Source of the DNA: Lachnospiraceae bacterium
Lineage (GTDB): Bacteria; Bacillota; Clostridia; Lachnospirales; Lachnospiraceae
Assembly (NCBI GenBank): GCA_021628825.1
Contig: JAJXRY010000002.1
Coordinates: forward strand, 1 to 64,000
Length of the DNA: 64,000 nt
Reading direction: 5' to 3'
This document shows, piece by piece, positions 1 to 7,999 of this stretch (position 1 is its first letter; each line of letters opens with the position of its first letter). Position numbers and translations under genes: made by a program. The notes below the pieces were generated by a model, which was not told the DNA's origin, did not search any database, and worked only from the letters and a program-made list of their open reading frames with translations.

Positions 1-78
1 TCTTTCATTTTATCATAATCCTTGCGGAACAGGGGAGCAAATTCATTTACTGTTTCCACATTCTCAAGTGTACAATAA
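1..78 (-). pseudogene. Fragment of T7SS toxin trafficking domain, runs off the window
   Basis: The minus strand encodes the segment VETVNEFAPLFRKDYDKMKE, nearly identical to the N-terminal half of the toxin genes at 1214-2880 and 7996-9697. Homology starts abruptly at about position 78, at exactly the same codon as in the fragment ending near 6078. Both fragments are preceded by the same repeat of about 210 bp. This is the 5'-truncated start of another toxin module that continues beyond the window edge. Confidence 0.7.
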
Positions 79-292
79 TTTTTTTATCAGAATGTAAAAA
101 CAGGATGATGCCGCTAGCAGGCTCGTAAAAATACACAAAAATCAGCGGTATTTCACGACTTTTTAAGGTCTTGCAATACCGCTGTTACTGTGTTTTTTTA
201 TTTAGTTATACAAAAACTTTTTCCCTCTTATACCCCCTGGCGCGTGTCATTGTGGTATGGGTGTTTGAGAATCGTCAAGAAAATATTACGAA
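79..292. repeat. 210-bp repeat, copy 1, with stem-loop
   Basis: This stretch matches 6079-6292 at roughly 80-85% by eye. In both places it sits directly 5' (minus strand) of a truncated toxin N-terminus. It contains an inverted repeat (CAGCGGTATT, later AATACCGCTG, about 145-186) followed by T-rich DNA on both strands, so it could terminate transcription both ways. A short reading frame ending in a basic ARARGYK-like stretch suggests the 3' end of a lost gene or insertion sequence. I could not identify it. Confidence 0.55.
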
Positions 293-304
293 TTGGTTGC
301 AATA

Positions 305-723
305 TCACATTACTTTTGTGGATAAAGCATCTATCATATCTTTAAATTCTTCCTCTTCTCCATCATATGTCCAGTCACGTGTTTCACTTTTTTTACTAAT
401 GCATTGTTAATAATATTTTTTTAAGTCATCTGCATAAGATATTAAAAATGAACTATCCATTTCTGATACTTTTTTTCAAGAAGCTCACCTTCATATGATT
501 CGCCAGCAAATACATCCTCTTGCAAAAAACTTATTGCCTTTGACATAGCAAGATTTGTAAACTCTTTTTGACGTACCATTCTTAAAACGTCTGCCACAGT
601 AATTTCAGCAATTGTTTTTTCTATTAATTGATTATACCATTTCTGCAATGGATACAATTCCTCATTAGAGGTAATAGATATACAATTATATATTTCTTTT
701 TATATTTTTCTCTTATCTTCCAT
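305..723 (-). CDS. CdiI-like immunity protein (frame-interrupted)
   Basis: With A-runs near 424, 474 and 690-705 shortened, one protein of about 137 residues reads from an ATG overlapping the upstream toxin stop codon to a TGA at 305. It carries AEITVADVLRMVRQ and a DVFAGESYEGELLE stretch, as I recall from contact-dependent-inhibition immunity proteins of the CdiI_3 type, and an acidic C-terminus. The ATGA-type overlap with the toxin remnant at 723-956 is the usual toxin-immunity arrangement and suggests it neutralises that tip in the cytoplasm. As written, only the middle 71 codons are open. Family assignment is from memory of the motif. Confidence 0.6.
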
Positions 724-956
724 CAATTTATACCTCCATAGGGATCAAACAATTCCTCTATTTTATTAATATAAAAATTTGCTTTATCCAGTCCCTCTTG
801 CAATAATGCTCTGTCTACATCAGAGAGATTTGGATTTTTAGTAGCAACATTACTTTGCTTTGTTTTACTAAGCCTTTTAATCCAGGCAACCTCTGCATCT
901 CTTGCTTCGATAGCCTTTGTTATATTATCATGTGATTTTTGGGTAAATAAGAACAA
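723..956 (-). pseudogene. Remnant of polymorphic toxin C-terminal tip
   Basis: This frame of 77 residues contains NITKAIEARDAEVAWIKRL followed by SKTKQSNVA, which closely matches the start of the deaminase toxin tip at about 8240-8340. It then diverges into a helical end, ELFDPYGGIN. No trafficking or pre-toxin domain precedes it, so it is an orphan tip left by recombination. Its stop codon overlaps the start of the CdiI-like gene. The activity of this tip is unknown. Confidence 0.5.
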
Positions 957-1218
957 CTGTTATATTTTTTTCTATACAATTCTGCCAGTTCCAACAACTC
1001 CACACCTAACTCGTCTGAATAATCCCATGAATCCACTATAATCCGAGGATAACTTAAAATGACATTTTTGCATATTGCTCTTTTGAAGTTCTGCCAATAT
1101 AGTTTGCAACTGAACCATATTTTTTTCTTACTTTGTCCCACTTTAACTTTTTTTCTATTTCCAACTCTATTTTTTTGCTGCAATTTGCTATTTCTTTTTA
1201 TTAAAATTCTCTTCTATT
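957..1218 (-). pseudogene. Decayed immunity-like gene after toxin tip B
   Basis: A start codon overlaps the repaired stop of the toxin at 1214-2880. Several A-runs make the frame uncertain. One frame gives a lysine-rich coiled start and GSVANYIGRTSKEQY. Another gives YPRIIVDSWDYSDELGVELL with ELAELYRKKY. The position and size fit an immunity gene for the preceding toxin, and its 3' end is replaced by the next toxin remnant. No family is recognised. Confidence 0.4.
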
Positions 1219-2880
1219 GACATCTTATTAAATCCTCCAAATTATTAATATACCATTGCTTGGCACCACCAATGTATTGACTACCAAAACTCTTCTGAGC
1301 CGCGGTATTTCCCGTAATCATAGTCGTTCCGCTTTTTAACCTGAAACTGTTGAATTCCCGTCATACTATTCCATTCATAAGGCAGAGCCAAATTCTGTCG
1401 ATTGGTTAAAGGTGAAAATGTCTCGAATAAATATCTTCCCTCTGCATTTGCATTTCCACCATAAAAATCTCAAACCATATGTACTATCTCCAGCAGTTTG
1501 AAGCTTTATTGTTTCTACATCAAAAGACTCCAATATCTGCTTTCTATATGCCCTTGGAACTCCTTGACTCTGTAGATATCCCGATGCTTGCTTTACTCCG
1601 TCGTAAGAGTATGGTGCCTCTCTACCACTCTCTATTACCTCCCACTCTTTTCTCGGTGGCAATACCGCCTCAGGTTCCTCTCTTGGAGGACGATTAACCT
1701 CTCTTCCTCTCGCTCGCAGGATCTCTTCGCACTCATCGCCCTTAATTCCCATCGTTTCGATCCGGCTGATTGTCTTCTTCTCTCCATCCGTGAAGTGCTC
1801 TATTGATCCTTCCTTCTGGTAACGCATATACAATTCCAGATCGTCCGTAGGAACTTCTTTTCCCAGCTTCGCAATATCTATTTCCGAAGCATCCAGCTTT
1901 TCAAGTGAAGTAATCTCCTCCAGTGAACATTCCCGTACTACCCCGGTTTTGGGATTACGAAATACCAGATTCATTCCGGCTGTCGATACAATACATCCGG
2001 TTGCTGCTCCCAGCATCCATGCAATCTGTGGAGGAAGTCCCATGGCTTCAACACCGTAACCTACCGTATATGCACTCGCCGAAGAGGCCACTTCCACTAA
2101 CATCGTCTTACCAAATGCCTTGCACAGTTCTTTTCCGACAAGACCGGCTCCCTTCATGGCTACAAGCCCTTGCCCGAAGGTAAACATATCGACAATCGCT
2201 CCTGCCATCTTCTGGTATTTTTGTGCCTCTGTCAGTCTTTCCCCGGTAATCAGATCTGTTCCTGTAAAAAATTCGATCACAGGCTTCACGATTGTTATAT
2301 CCAATAACCCGGACAGGAAATCCAGTGCCGGATGATATGCCTCATGATTGAATTCTCCCGACGTTAAGTAGTTGCGGATGCATGTCTCAATATCCGCTTC
2401 TTTCATTTTATCATAATCCTTGCGGAACAGGGAAGCAAATTCATTTACTGTTTCCACATTTTCAAGTGTAACCATACTGTCTTCATGTTCTACTGCGGGA
2501 AGACCCAAAAAATCCGAAAATGTTAATGTTTCTTTTACTCTCTTCTGACTATATACAGCACCTTTTTGCGATACTGCAAAATGCTCTTCCATTCCTATCG
2601 TATTATCTGTATAGAAATCATCCAGTATAATCTGGCTTAAGCTCTCTGTTGCATTATTTTTAAAGTCCACATACAATGGGTTATCCAACGTATCCCATAC
2701 ATAATCCGGTGCGGAACCGGCATAACTCTGCAGAAGCTGAAGATCCTGTGTCATCCTTTCAATCTTGTCTGCCTGAAATTGATAACTACATGGTCCCACG
2801 GAAACACTCGCCAGCTTATCATTACACTTCTCAAATTTCTCTTCAATCCCTTCCAAAGTGCTTTGTATGGAATCAGCACT
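1214..2880 (-). pseudogene. T7SS polymorphic toxin, 5' end cut by IS30 remnant
   Basis: The frame starts inside IS30-derived DNA and joins the toxin at SADSIQS; about 20 N-terminal residues (compare the start at 9697) are lost at position 2880. In order it has a helical T7SS-targeting region, a pre-toxin segment with TGTDLITGERLTEAQKY resembling the PT-TG domain, a hydrophobic GxG-rich stretch, a conserved linker ending PPREEPEAVLPPRKE, and a tip. Shortening a T-run near 1452 and an A-run near 1340 gives a tip with RFYGGNANAEGRY and SFGSQYIGGAKQW ending at 1214. That tip recurs, as I recall, in other secreted toxins, but I cannot name its activity. With no start codon or SD of its own it is probably silent. 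Confidence 0.7.
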
Positions 2881-3116
2881 GCCAAGATGAAGAAAATCCA
2901 AACTCGTACCACCCTTATAACAGTTATGAAAGAAGCACAAACGAAAATATAAACGGGATGATACGGCGGTTCTTTCTAAAAGGAGTAAATTTTGATGAAG
3001 TAAGCAAGCATGAAATCGCTATGGTTGAAAACTGGATTAATAATTATCCCCGAAAAATCTTAGGCGGTATCTCCAGTAACCAATGCCGAAAAGAAAAAGA
3101 AATAATGATTGCATAG
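2881..3116 (+). pseudogene. IS30-family transposase, C-terminal remnant
   Basis: The plus strand encodes about 75 residues with SYERSTNENINGMIRRFF, VSKHEIAMVENWINNYPRK and a terminal LGG, the hallmark end of IS30 transposases (the last catalytic glutamate region, ERxxNENxNGxIR). The first three quarters of the gene and the left inverted repeat are missing; the left edge is fused to toxin DNA at 2880. It is the only recognisable insertion-sequence remnant in the toxin array and records the event that decapitated the neighbouring toxin. Confidence 0.85.
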
Positions 3117-3226
3117 CATCATAGCCCCTTTGGATTCGGAAAGGGGACGGTGTGAAATGGTGCACGTAAAAGGACCTTTATTAAATGCGCTCCAAAATAT
3201 CCATTGTTAAAAATCATCAATAAAAA

Positions 3227-3274
3227 AACGGCTTTTTCGCTCTCGATCATGAGAAGCAAAAAGCCGTTTTTCTT
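3227..3274. terminator. Bidirectional terminator hairpin
   Basis: AAAAAACGGCTTTTTCGC pairs with GCAAAAAGCCGTTTTT across a short loop, giving a long stem with T-runs on both strands. It lies between the IS30 remnant and the DUF4274 immunity gene. The rest of 3117-3424 shows no gene. Confidence 0.75.
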
Positions 3275-3424
3275 GTCTAAAACTCACAAAGATTAGAAAA
3301 TATTAATTTTATGTTTCAATTTACGAAAATTTGTTGCATAAATTAACACTATAGATCAATATCCAAGCATTTTTCCCTCAATATTTTCAGTGAAAATATT
3401 TTCTTCCTCTGTTGTTACATTTTT

Positions 3425-3803
3425 TCAATTTAAAAAGTTGAACTTTTTGACAATGGTACTTTTAAATTCAATTTCTCCTCTTTGATATTGTCCTGTTAAT
3501 ATTGAATCATATAATCTTTTTATAAAAGAAGACCATTGGGGTAAATTAGCATTATCAGATTTGTCCTCTAAATAACTTAATCCATCAGCCCTATAAAAAA
3601 ATTAATAATGCTATACTTAAATCACATTTTTCATTATCTAAAAACTGTTTGTGGAATATCAAAACCATGATCCCAGTTATAATTATAAGCATAGACATAT
3701 AAAATTTCTTGATCTTTCATTTGAGAAATAATTCTTTTTTTACTTCATCGGTATCAGTATCGTACAATAATGCTTTTTACTTTTTACAATTTTTATTTTT
3801 CAT
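3425..3803 (-). pseudogene. DUF4274-like immunity protein (frame-interrupted)
   Basis: The ATG at 3803 nearly overlaps the stop of the AHH nuclease fragment at 3808. Repairing A/T runs near 3600, 3645 and 3775 gives about 120 residues with ILYVYAYNYNWDHGFDIP, LDNEKCDLSIALLIFYRADG and a C-terminal IKRLYDSILTGQY. I recognise this pattern as DUF4274, a family common beside polymorphic toxins. It is the likely antidote of the AHH nuclease, acting in the producer's cytoplasm. As written it has an in-frame TAA at codon 9 and two frameshifts, so it is either decayed or mis-sequenced. Confidence 0.6.
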
Positions 3804-3807
3804 CCAT

Positions 3808-4683
3808 TTATTGAATCCTCTCTAAGCTACGTTGCCACAAATCTACAGTTGCACCTTGGCTAGGATATAATGGCAATCCACTCTGCTGTAAATATTTTAG
3901 ATTTTGTTGCAAATCATACACTTGTTTTTGCAATACGTCAACACTTTGACTAATATCCATTGCATCAAATTGAGTTTTAACAAATTCGTTGTATGTTGAA
4001 TGATATCCTCTATGCCTTGACATATCGCTTACATCATCTGCAGGAGTTCTTAAAAACAGTCCATTTGAAGCATCATCTAAATCCATTCCAATTCTTTGTA
4101 ATACTGGATGATTTGCCATTTCTGCTGGAATAATATGTTGCGCTTGATGTCCTGTCCAATTAGTTCCTCTAGGCAATCCCATGGATTCCATCATGTTTTT
4201 CCCTAATTTTGTAGAATCTCCACCAGTAACTACACCTTCCACTCCTGGTATTAGTCTTTCTCCTGTACCACCCTTTCCCTCACTCTCTTTTCTCGGAGGC
4301 AATACTTTCTCTGGTTCCTCTCTTGGAGGACGATTAAACTCTCTTCCTCTCGCTCGCAAGATCTCTTCGCACTCATCGCCCTTAATTCCCATCGTTTCGA
4401 TCCGGCTGATGGTTTTCTTCTCGCTATCCGTGAAGTGCTCTATTGATCCTTCCTTCTGATAGCGCATATACAGTTCCAGATCGTCCGCAGGAACTTCTTT
4501 TCCCAGCTTCGTAATATCTATTTCCGAAGCATCCAGCTTTTCAAGTGAAGTAATCTCCTCCAGTGAACATTCCCGTACTACCCCTGTTTGGGGATTACGA
4601 AATACCAGATTCATTCCGACTGTCGATACAATACATCCGGTTGCCGCTCCCAGCATCCATGCAATCTGCGGAGGAACAGGCAT
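3808..4683 (-). pseudogene. Orphan AHH-type nuclease toxin module
   Basis: The frame begins at a point equivalent to the middle of the full toxins (PPQIAWMLGAATG) and keeps the conserved linker. It then has its own tip with GHQAQHIIPAEMANHP and RHRGYHSTYNEFV. The paired histidines and following N/H residues match the AHH branch of HNH/EndoVII nucleases, so the tip probably cleaves DNA or RNA. The trafficking and pre-toxin domains are missing: sequence upstream of 4683 jumps straight to an N-terminal fragment. It may serve as a cassette that recombines onto an intact toxin. A matching DUF4274 immunity gene follows. Confidence 0.7.
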
Positions 4684-4790
4684 ACCTCTGTAGAGTCTGA
4701 AGATCCTGTGTCATCTTATCAATCTTGTCTGCCTGAAATTGATAACTACATGGTTCCACAGAAACATTCGTCAACTTAGCGTTGCATGAA
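4684..4790 (-). repeat. Toxin N-terminal fragment joined by internal deletion
   Basis: This stretch matches about 2735-2815 and 9495-9575 (encoding MTQDLQLLQ, YQFQADKIE and neighbours). It is fused at 4683 to the linker part of the AHH module. The middle of the gene, about 1 kb, is missing, as expected from recombination between toxin copies. The bases 4791-4866 hold nothing recognisable. Confidence 0.65.
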
Positions 4791-4866
4791 TAGGGCTCTA
4801 ATAGAAAATGCTGGCAAAATCATAGCACGGAGCTTTCAATTTTTACCAGCATACTTGAATAACCAG

Positions 4867-5368
4867 TTATGCGTCTATTGATAATCCAATTCTTTTTCTT
4901 ATATGATTTACTTCATTTGGTGCTAATTGACATAGACATATTTCTATAATACTACCCAAATTCGATAAACCAACATACAACCTATCCATTTTTGACATAT
5001 TTAGAGACCTTTTTCTTCTGAAATCACAATTCTTATCCCATCCTCATACAAATGTGTTTTGAAATAAGAACAACTGTTTTTTTCACTTCATCGTTTACCT
5101 TTATATCTCCCATGTCATAAACATCAATGTTTAATTTGCTATTATTTATATCATATTCTTTTACTCAATAATAATATAATTCTTTTTTTATTAATTCACT
5201 TGTTATTCCTACAGAAATTTCTAAAAACAGAGGTTTTTATCTTTTTAAATACAACAAATTTTTAATAGGTTCATCTTTTCTTTCAATCAGCACTTTCAAA
5301 GGAATATATTCTTCCAATTCTATTGATGTTTTTTTACTATTTGGTTTTTTTATTATTTTTTTCCACGG
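4867..5368 (-). CDS. Immunity-like protein, paralogue of 37151-37713 (frame-interrupted)
   Basis: A GTG at 5368 behind AGGAGG starts a protein of about 165 residues once A/T runs are shortened: SIELEEYIPLKVLIERKDEP, a hydrophobic middle, then MDRLYVGLSNLGSIIEICLC ending near HIRKRI. The gene at 37151-37713 encodes the same protein, clearly related along its length, 32 kb away. It starts 22 bp after the stop of toxin tip D, so it is the probable antidote of that tip. No family name is recognised. As written it has several frameshifts. Confidence 0.5.
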
Positions 5369-5389
5369 TTTCCTCCTCTTTACCAACCA

Positions 5390-6078
5390 TTAAACTGTGC
5401 ATGCTTTTATTACCTGCAACTGACCTTCTCTTCTAGGGGGAGCAAACATAAATTCCCAATTACCTGCAGAAATCAACTCTCCATACTTAATTCCAGAAGC
5501 CGTTGCTTGCTCCAATGAGCCATGAAAATCACTCATAAGTTCTTGTGTGTATAAGTTTGGATTAGTATATGCTGTACCTTCTCCTGCCATTATCTTTGCA
5601 TATACATCGTCATACATGTGTTCAGTAGCATTCCCATGAACCCACATTTTTTGACCGTTTACTTCAACTTCAAATGATCTAGGTATATTAGTATTAGGGT
5701 AATTATCTTGCGTTGCCTTTATATTATCCCATACTGTACCTGTTACTGTACCACCCTTTCCCTCACTCTCATTTCTCGGAGGCAATACTTTCTCTGGTTC
5801 CTCTATCGGAGGACGAGTAACCTCTTTTCCTCTCACTCGCAGGATCTCTTCGCACTCATCGCCCGTAATTCCCATCGTTTCGATCCGGCTGATGGTCTTC
5901 TTCTCTCCATCAGCGAAGTGTTCCTTGCCAGATGATATGCCTCATGATTGAATTTTCCCGACGTCAGCTAATTGCGGATGCATGTCTCAATATCTGTTTC
6001 TTTCATTTTATCATAATCCTTGCGGAACAGAGACACAAATTCATTTACTGTTTTTCACATTCTCAAGTGTACAATAAT
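5390..6078 (-). pseudogene. Orphan toxin module with unidentified tip D
   Basis: Positions 5930-6078 encode the trafficking-domain fragment (KDYDK, NHEAY). They are fused directly to the linker (EKKTISRIETMGI, EEPEKVLPPR), so the pre-toxin region of about 0.7 kb is deleted. The tip (about 5390-5735) has SFEVEVNGQKMWVHGNATEH, LMSDFHGSLEQA and NWEFMFAPPRREGQL. The conserved histidines, WVH and the PPRxEGQL end look like a small nuclease or RNase-type fold, but I do not recognise a named family. The immunity-like gene at 4867-5368 follows. Confidence 0.55.
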
Positions 6079-6292
6079 TTTTTTATCAGAATGTAAAAGC
6101 AAGATGATGTTGTTGGAAGGTCTGTAAAATACATAAAAATCAGCGGTATTTCAAATACTTTTTAGGTCTTGGAATACCGCTGATACTGTATTTTTATTTA
6201 GTTATGCAAAGAAAGCTTTCCCCCCTTATACCCTCTGGCGCGTGCCATTGTAGCATGGGTATTTCAAGAGTGCCAAGGTAAATGTCACAAAA
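6079..6292. repeat. 210-bp repeat, copy 2, with stem-loop
   Basis: This is the second copy of the segment at 79-292, with the same order: a truncated toxin N-terminus, then CAGCGGTATT paired with AATACCGCTG, then a T-rich tract and a region encoding ARARGYK. A shared left boundary with the toxin fragments implies one ancestral rearranged unit duplicated twice, or a mobile-element end. Confidence 0.55.
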
Positions 6293-6336
6293 TTATTACA
6301 TTTTTTTAGCAATATAAATTTATTTTTTTATCTTGT

Positions 6337-6911
6337 TTAATCTACTAATACCTCTTCTTGTACCATACTTCCATATTTATCTATTTCTGCTTGCCACATT
6401 TTTTTCTTAAATCATCAGTGATGATATTGCCTCTTCCTTTTGCAATTAATGCATCTTCCCTCTCTTTTTATTGAACGTCTTGAAGCTTCACTGATCATTT
6501 CGCTCTTACAACACTCAATGAATTTCTTAAAAACTTTCTGTAATATACTCTACTTTATTCCCCTTTTCATGGTCACAAAAATATATTTTTACCTGTATCA
6601 TCATTGCCTAAGCCAATCATAATATAATTTCCAAACGAATCACAAGCAATAGGGAAAACGTTTTTTCTAACCAATCTCCCAACTCAATATCATCTAAACT
6701 CAGCTTAACATCGCCTATGCCAAAAAAACCTCGCAAATCCGAAGAAATTTTTCCCTACTTTAAATTTAGTTTTTTTGGCGTATATCCCCCCATTGTATTT
6801 ATGCAAAAAATTTTTATATTGCGTAGGCAATATGATTTTTATATTGTTTTTTTCAATATCTATAATTTTTTTCTTCTACATTACAATTTGAAAAACTTTT
6901 GATATTAACAT
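6337..6911 (-). CDS. SUKH (SMI1/KNR4) immunity protein (frame-interrupted)
   Basis: After shortening A/T runs the frame reads about 185 residues: LPTQYKNFLHKYNGGIYA near residue 30, then GDWLEN, FPIACDSFGNYIMIGLGND and GKIYFCDHEKGNK. The LPxxYxxFLxxxNGG opening, the (I)A.D..GN stretch and the closing IYFxDHE are characteristic of SUKH proteins, the commonest immunity family for HNH-type nuclease toxins. It follows the WHH toxin remnant at 6922, a classic pairing. As written it carries at least six frame breaks, all in homopolymers. Confidence 0.7.
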
Positions 6912-6921
6912 TCTAATTATC

Positions 6922-7083
6922 CTATTTATATATACTATGTCCAATATGAGTAAATTCTGTATGGATATTTTCATCCACTAATTGCAATATTCCATTTTCA
7001 ATATCGTGATGTACGATATAACCTTCTGGAATTTCAGTAATTCCGTAATCCTCCTCTAGTAAGTCTAACCCATATTTTTCAAA
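6922..7083 (-). pseudogene. WHH-type nuclease toxin, C-terminal remnant
   Basis: The last 50 or so codons of a toxin remain: YGITEIPEGYIVHHDIENG, ILQLVDENIHTEF, THIGH. This matches the end of WHH-branch HNH nucleases (YTWHHhxxxxxMxLVxxxxHxxxxHxGG), with the Trp replaced by Val-His-His here. Upstream sequence is not toxin, so the module is a fragment. The SUKH gene directly after it supports the assignment. Confidence 0.6.
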
Positions 7084-7364
7084 CTAACTTGTATATTTCT
7101 TACTCTTATTTGTGGCAAAAATAATGTATTTGATTAGGTTTACTACTATTCTTGACATAAAGTCTTTACACTTATAACAATCCAAGCCGATTCCCTCCCT
7201 CGAAAAAAATGAATACACTTCCCAAAGCCGACTGTGAAGTTTTTCACAGCAGGAACAGAAATTCAGTGACCCGTATGACAATCTTGATTTATCTGATGAG
7301 CAGAGAAAAGTGATAAATCATTGGATTAATTATGGCATTAACAGATCTGAAGTAACAAATGTCA

Positions 7365-7398
7365 AAGCCTGCAAGAATCCTATCATTCTTGCAGGCTT
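7365..7398. other. Perfect inverted repeat (hairpin) in a gene-poor gap
   Basis: AAGCCTGCAAGAAT pairs perfectly with ATTCTTGCAGGCTT across a 6-base loop, forming a strong hairpin that could end transcription of the immunity gene at 7448-7999. Between 7084 and 7447 I see no other convincing gene. A short plus-strand reading frame around 7268-7360 and a minus-strand cysteine-rich one are unsupported. Confidence 0.55.
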
Positions 7399-7447
7399 AG
7401 TTAATCAGGATATTTCTCTATTATCCCCTCTTCTACTTCTGTATTAG

Positions 7448-7999
7448 TCAATGTTTGATAGTTATATTCTCATATATACTTTCTTTCTGTATTTCATGGC
7501 TGTTTTTCACCTCAATAATAAATCTATGAGGTTCATAATAATTATATTTTTTTATATGCATTCTCCGGAACATCCAATTGAAATATTGATATATCTTCTG
7601 CATCATAAAAAAACATAAAATAATATCAGAAAACATCTTTAACATCTCTTCATGGCTCATATCTCGCAAATTACCTTCATATACAACATTATTATAAACA
7701 TCACTAGAAGTATATATTCCTTTGGAATTTTTCATCAATAAACATTATTTCTATATCATTCACAAAAAAATTGATGTATGAATACCATAAAAAAATTAAT
7801 AAATAAATTTTTCGTTATATCCATCAAATACTATAGTTACTATTTTTTCCGATGTATTAAATTGAATTTCATTGCCATCTTCTGACAAATATTTAATCAA
7901 TTTATTATCCATCGAATTACTAATCAAATAATCTACCATATACGCTCTTATTTCTTCATTACTGAACTTCATACAGTATTCCTTATATTTTTCACTCAT
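7448..7999 (-). CDS. Putative immunity protein of the deaminase toxin (frame-interrupted)
   Basis: The ATG at 7999 overlaps the toxin stop codon at 7996. Two open pieces (7796-7999 and 7448-7738) join into one protein of about 184 residues when A/T runs near 7615, 7730, 7770 and 7806 are shortened. It starts MSEKYKEYCMKFSNEEIRAY, has a central LSEDGNEIQFNTSEKIVTI and ends with YYEPHRFIIEVKNSHEIQ. No family is recognised. The translational coupling to the toxin is the evidence for an antidote role. Confidence 0.55.

Noticed and set aside
7084..7281. Minus-strand 65-codon frame rich in Cys and Phe
   Set aside because: It does not continue the WHH toxin, has no SD and shows no known motif, so I left it out.
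7268..7360. Plus-strand frame with DPYDNLDLSDEQRK
   Set aside because: It has no start codon or SD, lies next to the hairpin at 7365 and matches nothing. It may be a gene fragment but cannot be supported.
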